In this document: positions 1 to 8,621 of the stretch, piece after piece
Numbering within the stretch: position 1 is the first letter of the stretch
Layout: each line of letters starts with the position of its first letter
Origin: Phoronis ovalis
Taxonomy: Eukaryota; Phoronida; Phoronidae
DNA: 11,475 nt
Assembly (NCBI GenBank): GCA_028565635.1
Contig: JAOXYB010052857.1
Location: 1 to 11,475 of the forward strand
Direction: 5' to 3'
Position numbers and translations under genes: made by a program
Notes under the pieces: generated by a model
Databases searched by the model: none
Seen by the model: the letters and a program-made list of their open reading frames with translations, nothing else
Told to the model about the DNA's origin: nothing

Positions 1-203
1 GGGGGGGGGTAAATTTGTTTTGACATAATTTTATTAGGGGGGTCACTGAAAGTTTGACAGTTGTTGACAAGGGGGGAGGGGGGGGTAAAAAATGGCCTAA
101 AATTGTTGACATAATTAATGAACGTCCCCTAATATAATTTACGTTCAAAATTATTAACAGTTAACTTGGCACTGCATAATATATATGTTTCTTCTGTTTG
201 TAG
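1..203. other. Upstream non-coding DNA with G-run repeats, probably 5' intron or 5' flank
   Basis: There are G-runs at 1-9, 38-43, 71-76 and 78-85. Two diverged copies of a block can be seen: G-run, TAAA, then TTGACATAATT (1-37 and 78-118), about 80-90 bp apart, suggesting a tandem or transposon-derived repeat. The segment ends in a pyrimidine tract plus TAG (about 186-203) that looks like a 3' splice site. A 5' non-coding exon and the promoter therefore probably lie outside the window. No TATA box or initiator could be assigned. Confidence 0.45.
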
Positions 204-211
204 ATATCTAC

Positions 212-1067
212 ATGATGGCAAGCTGGAATCCAATAGATCCAAATTTCTGTAAGATTGTTCATTTGCTGGGTGAAGCTGGTGTGAATGTGCTACGAATGGT
301 TTTTGATGGTAAATTTCCTCCGCAACAATTAGCTACTGATTTACAGCATCACCGACAAGCTCTTTCTGACTTGTACAGTCCACCTAGAGGCAGGAGAAAG
401 GTACTTAATCAGTCTCAATGGGACAAGCTCTATCCACCTACTGGACCACCTAATTCTAAAGATTTTGATATAACTTTGTTGTTCTGCCTCATTCGAAATC
501 TTTGTAATTTTAACTGTCCCGCAACAGGCTGGGATTCTTTACCTCCAGACGCAGATGAGTCTATTGAAGCTGATCTTGTTCGCATAAAGTTCTACAGAAA
601 TGATGTAATTGCCCATGCAAATAGACCAACACTGGATCAATTAACTTTTGATGATCTCTGGACTAAGATTGAGGATGCATTACTTCGCCTAACAAATTGT
701 ATTGGTGGTGGCAGTATAAGTAGTACACTCCAAGGAGAGTTGAATAATTTAAAAACTAGAAGTATTGACTCAGTAATGGAAGCCAGCTATAAAGATTTGA
801 CAACACAGTTAAAGTCATGGCAAGAGCATGAACAAGAGGTTGCCAGTCAGCTGAACCGTGTTGCAAGCACACAAAAGAAAATGCTTGATGAACAAGAACG
901 TCAGGGTTTTGTACAGAAAGAGATGAAAGAAACTATATGTAATAGAATTAAACTAGCTTCCAATGAACAAATTGAATACCTACAAAGAATGGAACGGGGA
1001 ATCATTAGTAGTACTGACAATCCAAGAGGAACCAGCTTAAATGTACCTAGTTCCTTATCTAGTTCAG
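212..1067 (+). CDS. Coding exon 1: DZIP3/hRUL138-like HEPN domain plus coiled coil
   Basis: The start is placed at the ATG at 212 (MMASW...), 8 bases after a likely 3' splice site (TTTCTTCTGTTTGTAG, ending at 203). An in-frame ATG at 185 lies inside that pyrimidine tract and is probably intronic. The HEPN domain occupies about residues 1-165. Its signature is RNDVIAH at residues 129-135, an intact RNxxxxH motif (R129, N130, H135), which in HEPN RNases forms the metal-independent active site of a dimer. Residues about 190-260 are rich in Q, E and K with heptad-like hydrophobic spacing (KSWQEHEQEVASQLNRV and onward), consistent with a coiled coil. A Ser-rich tail (SSLSSSG) ends at a perfect CAG|GTAAGT donor in phase 1. 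Many predicted invertebrate proteins with this HEPN are labelled 'DZIP3-like E3 ligase', but no RING finger is visible here, so the ligase label is not supported. RNase activity is inferred. Confidence 0.85.
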
Positions 1068-4000
1068 GTAAGTTAAGAAAATTATAGAACTCCTATTAAA
1101 AAGATCTTTTCTAAGTTCATATCATTTATCATATGTAGTACAAGTGTTAGCTGTATACTGTTTTGTTGGAATGAAAACCAAATATGGAACAACATGGGCA
1201 GCTCAAAATTGTTACAGTTTCCCTTTATGGTAATGATATATTCATTGATTAATTAATGTGTGGGTATAACTGCTTAACGTACTTACTTTTTGGCACACTA
1301 ATGCATCTTGCGACACTGATAAGGGAAAACTACATTGTTCTTAAACGTTACTCCGAATGGACGCTCGAGGCTATAATTAATATATCTGCCTGCATATTCG
1401 GGTGGCATTTCTTAAAAATCAAACGATTTATATGCTAGGGCTCAAAATGTTTTTCGCGGCAAGCCAGAAAATTGGCGAAAGCAGATTTTCAGAAAAAAAC
1501 TTTTTGATAGATCGTTCCGAAATTCGAGGTAAAGGTCCGGAAAATGGCATGTATTTTGGAAAAATCACTGTATAATTTCGAAGAAAGACAATCCGAAATT
1601 AACATTTAAAATGCATCAAAAATTTTAAAACGTCACAGGTTTTGTTTGTCCAGTTCCAAATAGTCTAGGCATACGCATTATTCAGATTCAATTATAGTTT
1701 GTTAAGTATGAACCATAACGTCTTATCAAGTAAAAGGAGACCGAGCGACCTGAAATAGTCTCAGCTGTATGTTATACGCCCAGTTGCATTGAATCTTTCT
1801 GAGCAAATGAATTACTTAGTAAGAATCTCTGCAAAAATAGTTTAAATATTACGAAGGGAATTGTTCGGTTCGCACTTGTTCCAATAAAAGTAATATTAAT
1901 TTTGTAAATAATTCTTTAAATAACAAATATTTTTGATTATTTTAGCATCGTAACATCGAGTATATGATGATTGGAAAAATGTGTTTCTATATTTTATTTC
2001 AAAAATAAAATATTGACAGAAAATGTTGAACTCGCCATTGTTGAAGTTTAATTTTTAGATTTGCAAATTTCGAGATTGCCACCAGCAGTTCAGACATTAC
2101 TATATAAATGATTGTCTCATTAATAACGTAGGCGATCTTGTTTACTTTTACAGGACTAGGTGATCTTATAAAAAAGGAGCTGCTGGATTTATACACTACG
2201 AAATCATTTCGCAATTTACGACCACTTAACTGGTATCCAGCTTTTGAATTTTCAATTAAGGATACCTATACAACTTTGACGTTGTTAACAAAAGACAAGT
2301 AAGTCCGTACTGCAAAAGCTAATTACGCTAGTTAGCTAACTTTTTCACAAAATATTATTTTTGTCACTTTACGTGTATAGGGATAACAAACATATAGACT
2401 ATGTTTTAAGCTACTGAAGCGCTTTTTTGTCTCAAAAATAGCATATATGTCAGGAAATTAAAGGTACTTGTAGATAAATTTGAAACTGCTTATTTTAATT
2501 TCTGGGGTATTATAAATGCATTCTTAGATAAAAGTTCAATTTTGACGGTTCAGATTTTTTGATGTTTAGTACGTAAAACAGCATGACCTTTCCGTTTTCA
2601 GAAACGTTATATTATGCACATGACATACAGTACATGGGCATATATCCATGCACTGTGTAGCTGTTGCTGTCGTCGGCACTGTCGTCAATAACACTTCATT
2701 TGCCTCGTAATAACTGCTTTAATCGTTATCATGTAAACTTCAGATTCGGTACAGGGTTAAGAAAGGTCAAAATACAGATGAAGTGTAACTTTGTGCGGGG
2801 TCACTTATAATAATTAATTGGGTGACTGGGGGCCATGACTCTTCACAATACAATTGTTCATGGTATTTTAAAGTCTCAAAGATTCGAAAGTGGTTTTAAG
2901 AAGGCTATAGGAAGAGGGTATAGAGTAATTTCTATTTTTCATGACTTTGAACATTGCACTTAGCTGAATATTTCGGGATTGTATTCTGTCGTCAAAACTG
3001 TTTTTGTCCAGGCCAGTTCTTGCAAGGTAAATATGTGACTTGGGTTATGGCTACCTGATGGACATATTTGTTCCCGAGATTGTACTGTGATATATAACAG
3101 CTTCAGAACATTTTGATATTTGCAGCTAGCATAAACGTACGTCAGAATGCAAGTTAAATTTGATTTGTATCATACAACTGTTTTTTTTCCCATATCTTAA
3201 AAACATTGGTCATATGTTTTCCGGTGACTGAACAATCCAAATATGTTGTTAAGAAGGCCACAGATGGACAGGAGTTATAAGTAGATGGTATTTTAGAATG
3301 ACCTTAAACAATGAGTAAATTGTCAATCCAGAAATTTGACATATCTTATAAACGGAAACTGTTTTTCCCATATCTTAAAAACATTGGTAAATCGTTTTAA
3401 TTAGGTAAAAATGAAGGTAAACATACTGGTCAGTGCTGATTTTGATCTTTAATCATTTCTAATATGACCTTTATGCAACCTGATGAATTGCTTGTAAGAT
3501 TTAAAGGTATCTTAATGAGGACCATAGAAGGCGGTATGATTGCCGGCCATATTATTTTCAAGATACTATCGCAATTACAGCGTGTTACACATACACTGTC
3601 TTTGTTTTACGGTAACCGATTCAGTTTATGTGATCAGATTCATATATCTGCACAAGGTAACCAGGACTGTCAGGTGGGACGGTACGTTGGGTGCGAACGA
3701 ACCCCCCTTTTGAAGTGACGGAAACATTGCTAAGCCTAATAATCGAATTTGACGAATTGTTAGCTGTATAATACAATGCTTGCCTTGCCGAATCTCAGCA
3801 CTTCATTGCAGTAACAAGTGCAAAACTGTGGCTACAAATTTTCTTGAAAGAATCATTCAGTTTTCCCAAACATCTCCTCCACTTTTGTGCTAATAGCAAT
3901 ACCAAAAATAAGTGTATTACTTGTATTTTGTACGAATGCGCCCCATTTTTTTCTTGATTGTTCTCTATATCACATATTTATTTAGCACGCATTGATCCGC

Positions 4001-7000
4001 AATCATCACCCCTCATTCAACCAAAAAAAAAAAATCTCCCAAAAATATTTTGGTTGACATCTCTGCAAATATACATCATAATTCTTGTTAATATGCGCTT
4101 TGTATGAATGAAATATGCACTCTTCCTTTCGAAAAATTCATTATCCGCCACTGCGTATGTTCCACATCTGGAGTTACTGGCGATACATTTGTCGCATGGA
4201 AAACTTATTATACAACTTTTGACAATTTTGACAGGTAGCTTTACGTTCAACATGCATAAGAATACAGGATTCAGTAATAATTTTGAAAAATTCACACCAC
4301 ACGCCGATTACGGGAAGGGGACACCCCTCTCGGATCCTCTTCCCACACGCCGCATAACGGCGTACGAGCTGCCTGCGGCAGCCCTGATCCGAAACACTGA
4401 TTCTAAAACACTACAAACGCACCCCCCCTTTTGAAAAAGTGTCCGATGGCCCTGGTAACTGAAGTACAAAATACGTATCAGGTGTGTTTTGACCTGGACC
4501 ACTCGCGACATGGCCGACTGGCGACCATGCTTTTTCGCAAAACGGTATGTCTATAGCTGGAAGGATGAAGGGACCTGTCTGCCAGTATTATTTTTCCTTA
4601 CAATCGTTCATATTTTTCTCATAAACTATGCTGCTTTAGAGTTACATTGAACATTTGGAAGGTTTGAGAATAGACAAATGAAAAAACAATGTAACATAAT
4701 CTTAGAATATATTTATTGTGTCGCATTAGCAGTAACAAATAATTAAAGTTGTTTTTCCTTATGTGCATTTTACTTCGCTTTAGTAACCGTAAAGAAAAAG
4801 AAGAAACAATCGCACTTCAAGACATCTTTAAGTCAACGGACCAAAGAATACTCATTCTGGGCAACCCCGGGACAGGCAAGTCAGCGCTGTGTAGGAAGCT
4901 CCTGTTTGAATGGGCAAATCCAAGTGAAGGTCAGCAATGGGAAATCATGGACTATGAATTTGTTATATTTCTCGAAGCCAGAGAAATTTAAAAAAAAATC
5001 AAATCAGAAATATTTGATCAACTGTTTCCTCAAGACGATCACAGATTTAACGAGAAAGACATTTGGGATTATCTCACAAAGCACCAAGAGCAGGTATTAA
5101 TCATTATTGATGGCTATGATGAGCTACAGGTTCCGAATCATGACCTTAAATGTTTACTAGAAACACGTCAAATCATGCGAGAAGCTTGTGTGTTAGTAAC
5201 AAGTCGTCCTGGTCAGTCGTTAGAGTTCACTGCTTCCTTTGACAAATGCATTAGAAATGATGGATTCAGTAAAGATGAAGCGTTTGAATACATAGAAAAG
5301 TATGCCAGTAATGAGGGTCTGGATGAGAATTTTATAAGCGAGGCGAAAGCCTTATATTATTATAAAATAGTACCTGGCGATCTGTTCTCTACTCCGCTTA
5401 CATTGTTATTCATGTTATTCTTATTCGAAGATAGCAAGCAGGATAGTGCCACATTTGCTAGTATAACTCATTTGTATTCTGAAATTGTCCCAGCTTTATG
5501 CAGACGTTACTGTAAATCAAAATATAAGGACAGCTTAGACAAATTAGAAGAATCAGTCAAAATTAGCGAATTAGAAAATAAAACAAAACAGCTGATTCAT
5601 GATGTGACTCAAGCCTTAGGTAAAATAGCTTTAGATGGATTGCTTAAGAAAAAGGTTGTATTTGATATCACATCAGATACTTTTGATAACACTTTAAAGT
5701 TTAAAGATGATATTTCACGTGTAGGTATTTTAGTATTTGATTACAGTGTATCAAGGAAAATGAGACCTAGGCAAACATTTTTTTTCACGCATAAAACAGT
5801 ACAAGAATACCTCGCAGCGGTTGAACTAAGTAATATGAACAATGATGAACGTAAGCAATACTATAAGCATATGAATCCAGTATCTGATAGCATTTTGCAG
5901 TTTGATAAGATAGTTTGTAAATTTCTGTGTGGTATCTTAAGTTGTAAAACAGATAAGTCAGCATTAAGTCACTTCCTTTGTTACATCTGCAATTTGCATT
6001 CTAACATTTGTAAAAATGTTACAATGGAACACATTGCTACATGTAATGATTTGCAAATAATGACAAATGAAGGAAGTCTTTGGGAAATGCAAAACTTTCT
6101 TTTTGATTGTCTGCATCAAAGTAACAATTATATTGACGATAGCATGTTACAGTGTATAGGAAATAAAATAGTATATAATAAATCAGTAAGAAACGTTTCA
6201 CATGGGATTCTCAAACATCAGGTCGACTCATTGTGCGTTCTATTAAGACAGTGTAGTTCAAAAAAATGCGATGGTATACAGAACATCTACATTGAAAATG
6301 ATGGGTACAGTTTCTATAAGAACCTTGAGGAAGGCAACGTTTCCTTAACAATTCAAGACACTCTGTTGGAGAGTGACTACAACAAACTAAAAGGTTTATA
6401 TTTAGTTGCCAGCAAACTATCAAATCGAGAAAGCAAATTAAATGTGAAGGTAAATATTATTAAACTCAATCCAAACATCGAAGAACTCATTTTAACTGCT
6501 GGTCAAGACGGACAAAATATAGCCTCTTCTGTATGTTTTTTAAAGGAAAATATATCAATAAAACTCTTAAATATTTATATGGGTATTAATTGCAAAAACT
6601 GGGAACATAAAATAGCTGTGGCGTTAGTGGACTTTCTAAAAACAAATAAAACACTTAGATATCTTAATCTTAAGTCTGTGGCATGTCTTAAATTCCGTGA
6701 CATTGATCCTGCATCAATAATTGATGTACTAAAACATCATGTATCACTAGAAAGGGTAACATTAAATGACTTTACAGGATTTGCACCCAGTTATTCAATA
6801 TCTTCCAATCCAGTTCCAGATACATTATTGGTTGATCTAATGCGCAGGGTTACTGAATTAGATATTAGTGGCAGTAAACTTGGTGATGCTAATATAGCTT
6901 TAATTATAAATGCAATGACACAGATAAACTCAGAAGCATATGTCAATATAGAAAGAACCATGTCTTGGCATCAAACAGCCATGGCATTAGTTGATCTAAT

Positions 7001-8621
7001 AAAAGCAACGAAAGCTCTAAATGTAGATTTTAGTGAGAATCCAATAGGTGACGAGGACATGGCTTCAGTATTTCATGTTTTAATAAAGGAAAATGTAGCA
7101 ATACAAGATATAAAGGTAAGAGATACCAAATGCAGTAAAACAACTATTAATGTTATCAGTGACCTGTTATCAGTAACGGAAAACAAAATTATAGATATTA
7201 TAGACGTGAGTAAAAATAGTATTAGTGATGAAGACATGGCACGATTAATTAATACGATAAGGGAGAAAAACATTGCTTTTGAATCACTGCGAATTTGTGA
7301 AACTAATTCTGGATCAAAAACTGCAATTGCCTTGACTGATCTTCTTGACACAAATAAAACGTTTCATGGTGCAGTGTGCCAACGGTTATGTAGTATAGCT
7401 GCTGAGTATGTATCTATACATGGTTGTATACACCAATCTGTGTCTCATTTAAATATTCAAGAAGTGGAGTTGACAGACATGGATGTTATTATACTATGTA
7501 AAAGCCTTGAAGCAAGTCAGTCAGTAACTTCATTAGACATAAGCCATAACAAGATAGGTGACCCAGGTATGATTGCACTAAGTAAAAATCTACAAACAAA
7601 CCATTCAGTAACCAGTTTAGACATAAGTTATAACAATATAGGTGACGCGAGTATGATTGAATTAAGTAAAAGTTTAGAAACAAACAAGTCAATAACCAGT
7701 CTAAACATAAGCCATAACCGAATAGGTGACCAAGGTATGATTGCAATTTTAGAAAAAATGTTGTCCCTAACACATCTAAACATAAGTCATAACTTTATAG
7801 GAGACACAAGTATAATTAAACTAAGTAAAATGTTAGAAACAAATCAGTCAATAACAAGTTTAAACATAAGCGGTAGCAATATTGGTGATTCAGCTTTGAC
7901 TTTACTAAGCAAAAGTGTTGAAACAAACCAGTCAGTAGCCAGTTTGGATCTTAGCTATAGCAAGGCATGTGACCCAGGGGTGATTGCACTGTGTACAAAA
8001 ATAACCATACGCAGCTTAAATATATATTGTGACGAGAGACATGTTGGTGTAGATAAGATTACACTCAGTATAAGTAAAAAAATTGCAGCAAACTATCTAA
8101 TCATACGCGGAATCCATCCAGCTCCAGGCGAGATTCGACTTAATAAGAATACTGAAACAAATAAGTCAACAACCACACTGTACATAGAATGTTACACGAT
8201 GGACGACTTAGGTAAGCATACACTATGTAACGGTCTTAAAGATAACACAACAATAATCAGCTTACAGGTATATGATTGTAACATAGGAGACTTAAGCATG
8301 TCCGCCCTGGTAGACCTGATTACAACTAATGACAGTCTTCAATATATTGAACTAAACGCTGTTGACAGCAAGATAAGTGTTCACGGATTGTCAATAATAG
8401 TAAATGGACTGAAACTAAATACAACAGTCAGAGAATTAGAAATAACAATAAAGCAATCAAATAATAAGAAATCATATGGAGAATGTAAGCAAATTATCGA
8501 TTCTGCAGAATGGATGACAGAGTGGAATGTTGAAATATATAAACACACACTGTATACAAACCTAAAACTAAATCTGTACAAAACCATGGCAAATATCATT
8601 TTGACGCGCATACATGCCTGA
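212..8621 (+). CDS. HEPN-NACHT-LRR (NLR-like) gene, three coding exons, interrupted by one in-frame stop
   Basis: Gene-level entry for join(212..1067, 2154..2298, 4784..8621). The two introns have GTAAGT donors and pyrimidine-tract acceptors, and their phases match (exon 1 ends phase 1, exon 2 ends phase 2). The joined frame is 1,613 codons. Domain order by joined residue number: DZIP3/hRUL138-like HEPN (about 1-165), coiled coil (about 190-260), pre-NACHT linker (286-334), NACHT with Walker A at 360-367 and Walker B at about 438-447, helical/winged-helix region (about 520-700), then LRRs to near residue 1,570. The family resemblance is to invertebrate NLR-like receptors, so a cytosolic sensor or immune role is inferred. 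A TAA at codon 403 would truncate the product before Walker B, so this may be a pseudogene, a null allele or a sequence error. Everything after the stop remains open and motif-rich, which argues for recent loss or no loss. No gene symbol is justified. I am confident of the architecture and unsure of functionality. Confidence 0.85.
1068..2153 (+). other. Intron 1 (phase 1), no gene seen
   Basis: It is bounded by CAG|GTAAGT and a TTTACTTTTACAG acceptor. The sequence is AT-rich with stops in all frames. It contains an 11-bp perfect AT hairpin (arms 1989-1999 and 2003-2013, 3-base loop). A 60-residue ORF at 1256-1438 has no recognisable domain. Nothing else could be identified. Confidence 0.75.
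2154..2298 (+). CDS. Coding exon 2: pre-NACHT linker
   Basis: This exon has no start codon and is found only by splice logic. It has a strong acceptor (TTGTTTACTTTTACAG, ending at 2153) and a strong donor (ACAA|GTAAGT, intron from 2299). Joined to exon 1 in phase 1, it reads GLGDLIKKELLDLY, then LRPLNWYPAFEFSIKDTYTT and LTLLTKD, with no stop. The tryptophan followed by an acidic/aromatic strand and 'xDxYTxLxLL' just before the ATPase is the linker I associate with invertebrate NACHT proteins. It ends in phase 2, which is exactly what the exon 3 acceptor needs; exon 1 spliced directly to exon 3 would be out of frame. The span therefore explains itself as coding despite lying in an ORF-poor stretch. 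An overlapping minus-strand ORF (1999-2214) is dismissed as a shadow. Confidence 0.8.
3156..3388 (+). repeat. Two-copy direct repeat, period about 178 bp
   Basis: A 27-base identical block (TTTTTCCCATATCTTAAAAA followed by CATTGGT) occurs at 3184-3210 and 3362-3388. Each is preceded by AAATTTGA at about the same distance (3156-3163 and 3332-3339). The sequence between is diverged. This looks like an old tandem duplication or two copies of a dispersed repeat inside intron 2. Confidence 0.65.
4300..4440. repeat. GC-rich structured island with C-run end, possible transposon remnant
   Basis: In otherwise AT-rich intron 2, about 4306-4395 is GC-rich and full of short stems: AGGGG/CCCCT around 4315-4328, GGGAAG/CTTCCC around 4312-4342, and GCTGC/GCAGC near 4368-4382. 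It is followed by the C-run motif at 4416-4435, whose near copy lies at 3696-3714. The contrast in composition suggests inserted repeat DNA. I cannot name a family. Confidence 0.4.
4784..8621 (+). CDS. Coding exon 3: NACHT ATPase, helical region and LRR array (contains in-frame TAA)
   Basis: The acceptor is a long pyrimidine tract ending CGCTTTAG at 4783. The exon reads NNRKEKEETIALQDIF, then Walker A GNPGTGKS (residues 360-367), Walker B VLIIIDGYDEL (D443, D446, E447) and the NACHT motif VTSRP (473-476). The helical/winged-helix part ends near FFFTHKTVQEYLAA (about 666-679), the analogue of the 'HxxxQEFLAA' box of NLRs. From about residue 870 to 1,570 there are leucine-rich repeats of the ribonuclease-inhibitor/NLR type, degenerate at first and regular at 1,247-1,408. 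The stop is TGA at 8619-8621. NACHT ATPases switch between ADP- and ATP-bound states and oligomerise; LRRs usually hold the autoinhibited state and sense ligand. The exon is broken once, by TAA at 4989-4991, with the same frame on both sides. The longest uninterrupted ATG-initiated part begins at 5175 (1,148 residues), but that ATG lies after Walker B and is not a credible native start. Confidence 0.87.
4989..4991 (+). other. Premature in-frame TAA stop inside the NACHT domain
   Basis: The codon follows VIFLEAREI and precedes KKIKSEIFDQLF, both recognisable NACHT segments in the same frame. This is therefore a nonsense codon, not a frameshift. Its last two bases begin a run of nine A (4990-4998), a context prone to sequencing and replication error. 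A single T/A difference at 4989 would separate TAA from a lysine codon. It truncates translation at 402 residues, keeping HEPN, coiled coil and Walker A and losing Walker B and all LRRs. Confidence 0.9.
6609..7350 (+). repeat. Degenerate LRR super-repeat, period about 55-60 residues
   Basis: Within exon 3 the protein shows a recurring block that starts with an alanine/leucine helix such as IAVALVDFL, TAMALVDLI, TTINVISDLL or TAIALTDLL. Several of these are followed by a strand and 'xIxDEDMA' or 'GDANIA' (FSENPIGDEDMA, VSKNSISDEDMA). Blocks begin near joined residues 943, 1065, 1120 and 1179, with a related, poorer one near 1011. Spacing of about 55-60 residues is two LRR units, so the array seems to have grown by duplicating pairs of LRRs. 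It is much more diverged than the 28-residue array that follows. Confidence 0.6.
7521..8006 (+). repeat. Regular 28-residue (84-bp) LRR tandem array, six units
   Basis: Units start at 7521, 7605, 7689, 7764, 7848 and 7932. The consensus is S(V/I)TSL(D/N)ISxNxIGDxxMIxLSKxLETNx, the ribonuclease-inhibitor type found in NLRs. The third unit is three residues short (missing the ETN region), so period is 28, 28, 25, 28, 28. DNA identity between neighbours is visibly high (for example recurring AGACATAAG, ATAGGTGAC and CTAAGTAAAA words), which implies recent tandem duplication or gene conversion. The last unit (SYSKACDPG) is degenerating. The periodicity also creates shadow ORFs on the minus strand. 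Confidence 0.85.

Larger units (their letters stand above)
2299..4783 (+). other. Intron 2 (phase 2) with repeat debris, no gene seen
   Basis: It is bounded by AA|GTAAGT and a pyrimidine-rich CGCTTTAG acceptor. It holds a diverged two-copy repeat (about 3156-3388), a pair of AACG(A/C)ACCCCCC...TTTTGAA motifs (3696-3714 and 4416-4435), a poly(A) tract near 4022 and a GC-rich, hairpin-forming island at about 4300-4400. ORFs of up to 108 codons exist here on both strands, but none resembles a known protein. The intron probably carries old transposon fragments. Confidence 0.7.

Noticed and set aside
185-211. ATG at 185 as the start of the HEPN protein
   Set aside because: The extra residues (MFLLFVDIY) are encoded by a pyrimidine tract ending in TAG that looks like a 3' splice site. 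The ATG at 212 lies just inside the exon. A start at 185 in an unspliced transcript cannot be excluded.
1256-1438. 60-codon ORF in intron 1
   Set aside because: No recognisable domain, and it lies between well-supported splice sites.
3464-3718. 84-codon ORF in intron 2
   Set aside because: Its C-terminal part runs through the repeated C-run motif; no domain is seen; probably chance or repeat-derived.
4017-4511. ORFs on both strands (92, 108 and 67 codons)
   Set aside because: They overlap each other over the GC-rich repeat island, which lacks stop codons for compositional reasons. No known protein is recognised.
4749-4991. Separate small P-loop protein beginning near 4749
   Set aside because: Its first codons come from the intron 2 pyrimidine tract and do not start with ATG. 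The real segment begins at the splice acceptor (4784) and continues the NACHT frame.
4981-5015. Frameshift in the nine-A run
   Set aside because: The codon registers of the Walker A side and of the DQLF/Walker B side are identical (difference of 27 bases), so there is no net shift, only an in-frame TAA.
4906-5100. Plus-strand ORF crossing the stop in another frame
   Set aside because: Its translation after the A-run has no NACHT character; Walker B is in the original frame.
7073-7773. Minus-strand ORFs opposite the LRRs
   Set aside because: They are antisense shadows produced by the periodic LRR codons.
7521-8006. CRISPR-like array
   Set aside because: The 84-bp periodicity is coding LRR repeats with no unique spacers, and the window is eukaryotic.
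5175-8621. Independent LRR protein starting at the ATG at 5175
   Set aside because: This ATG lies between Walker B and the TSRP motif, so such a protein would begin in the middle of the NACHT fold. It is best read as the remainder of exon 3.
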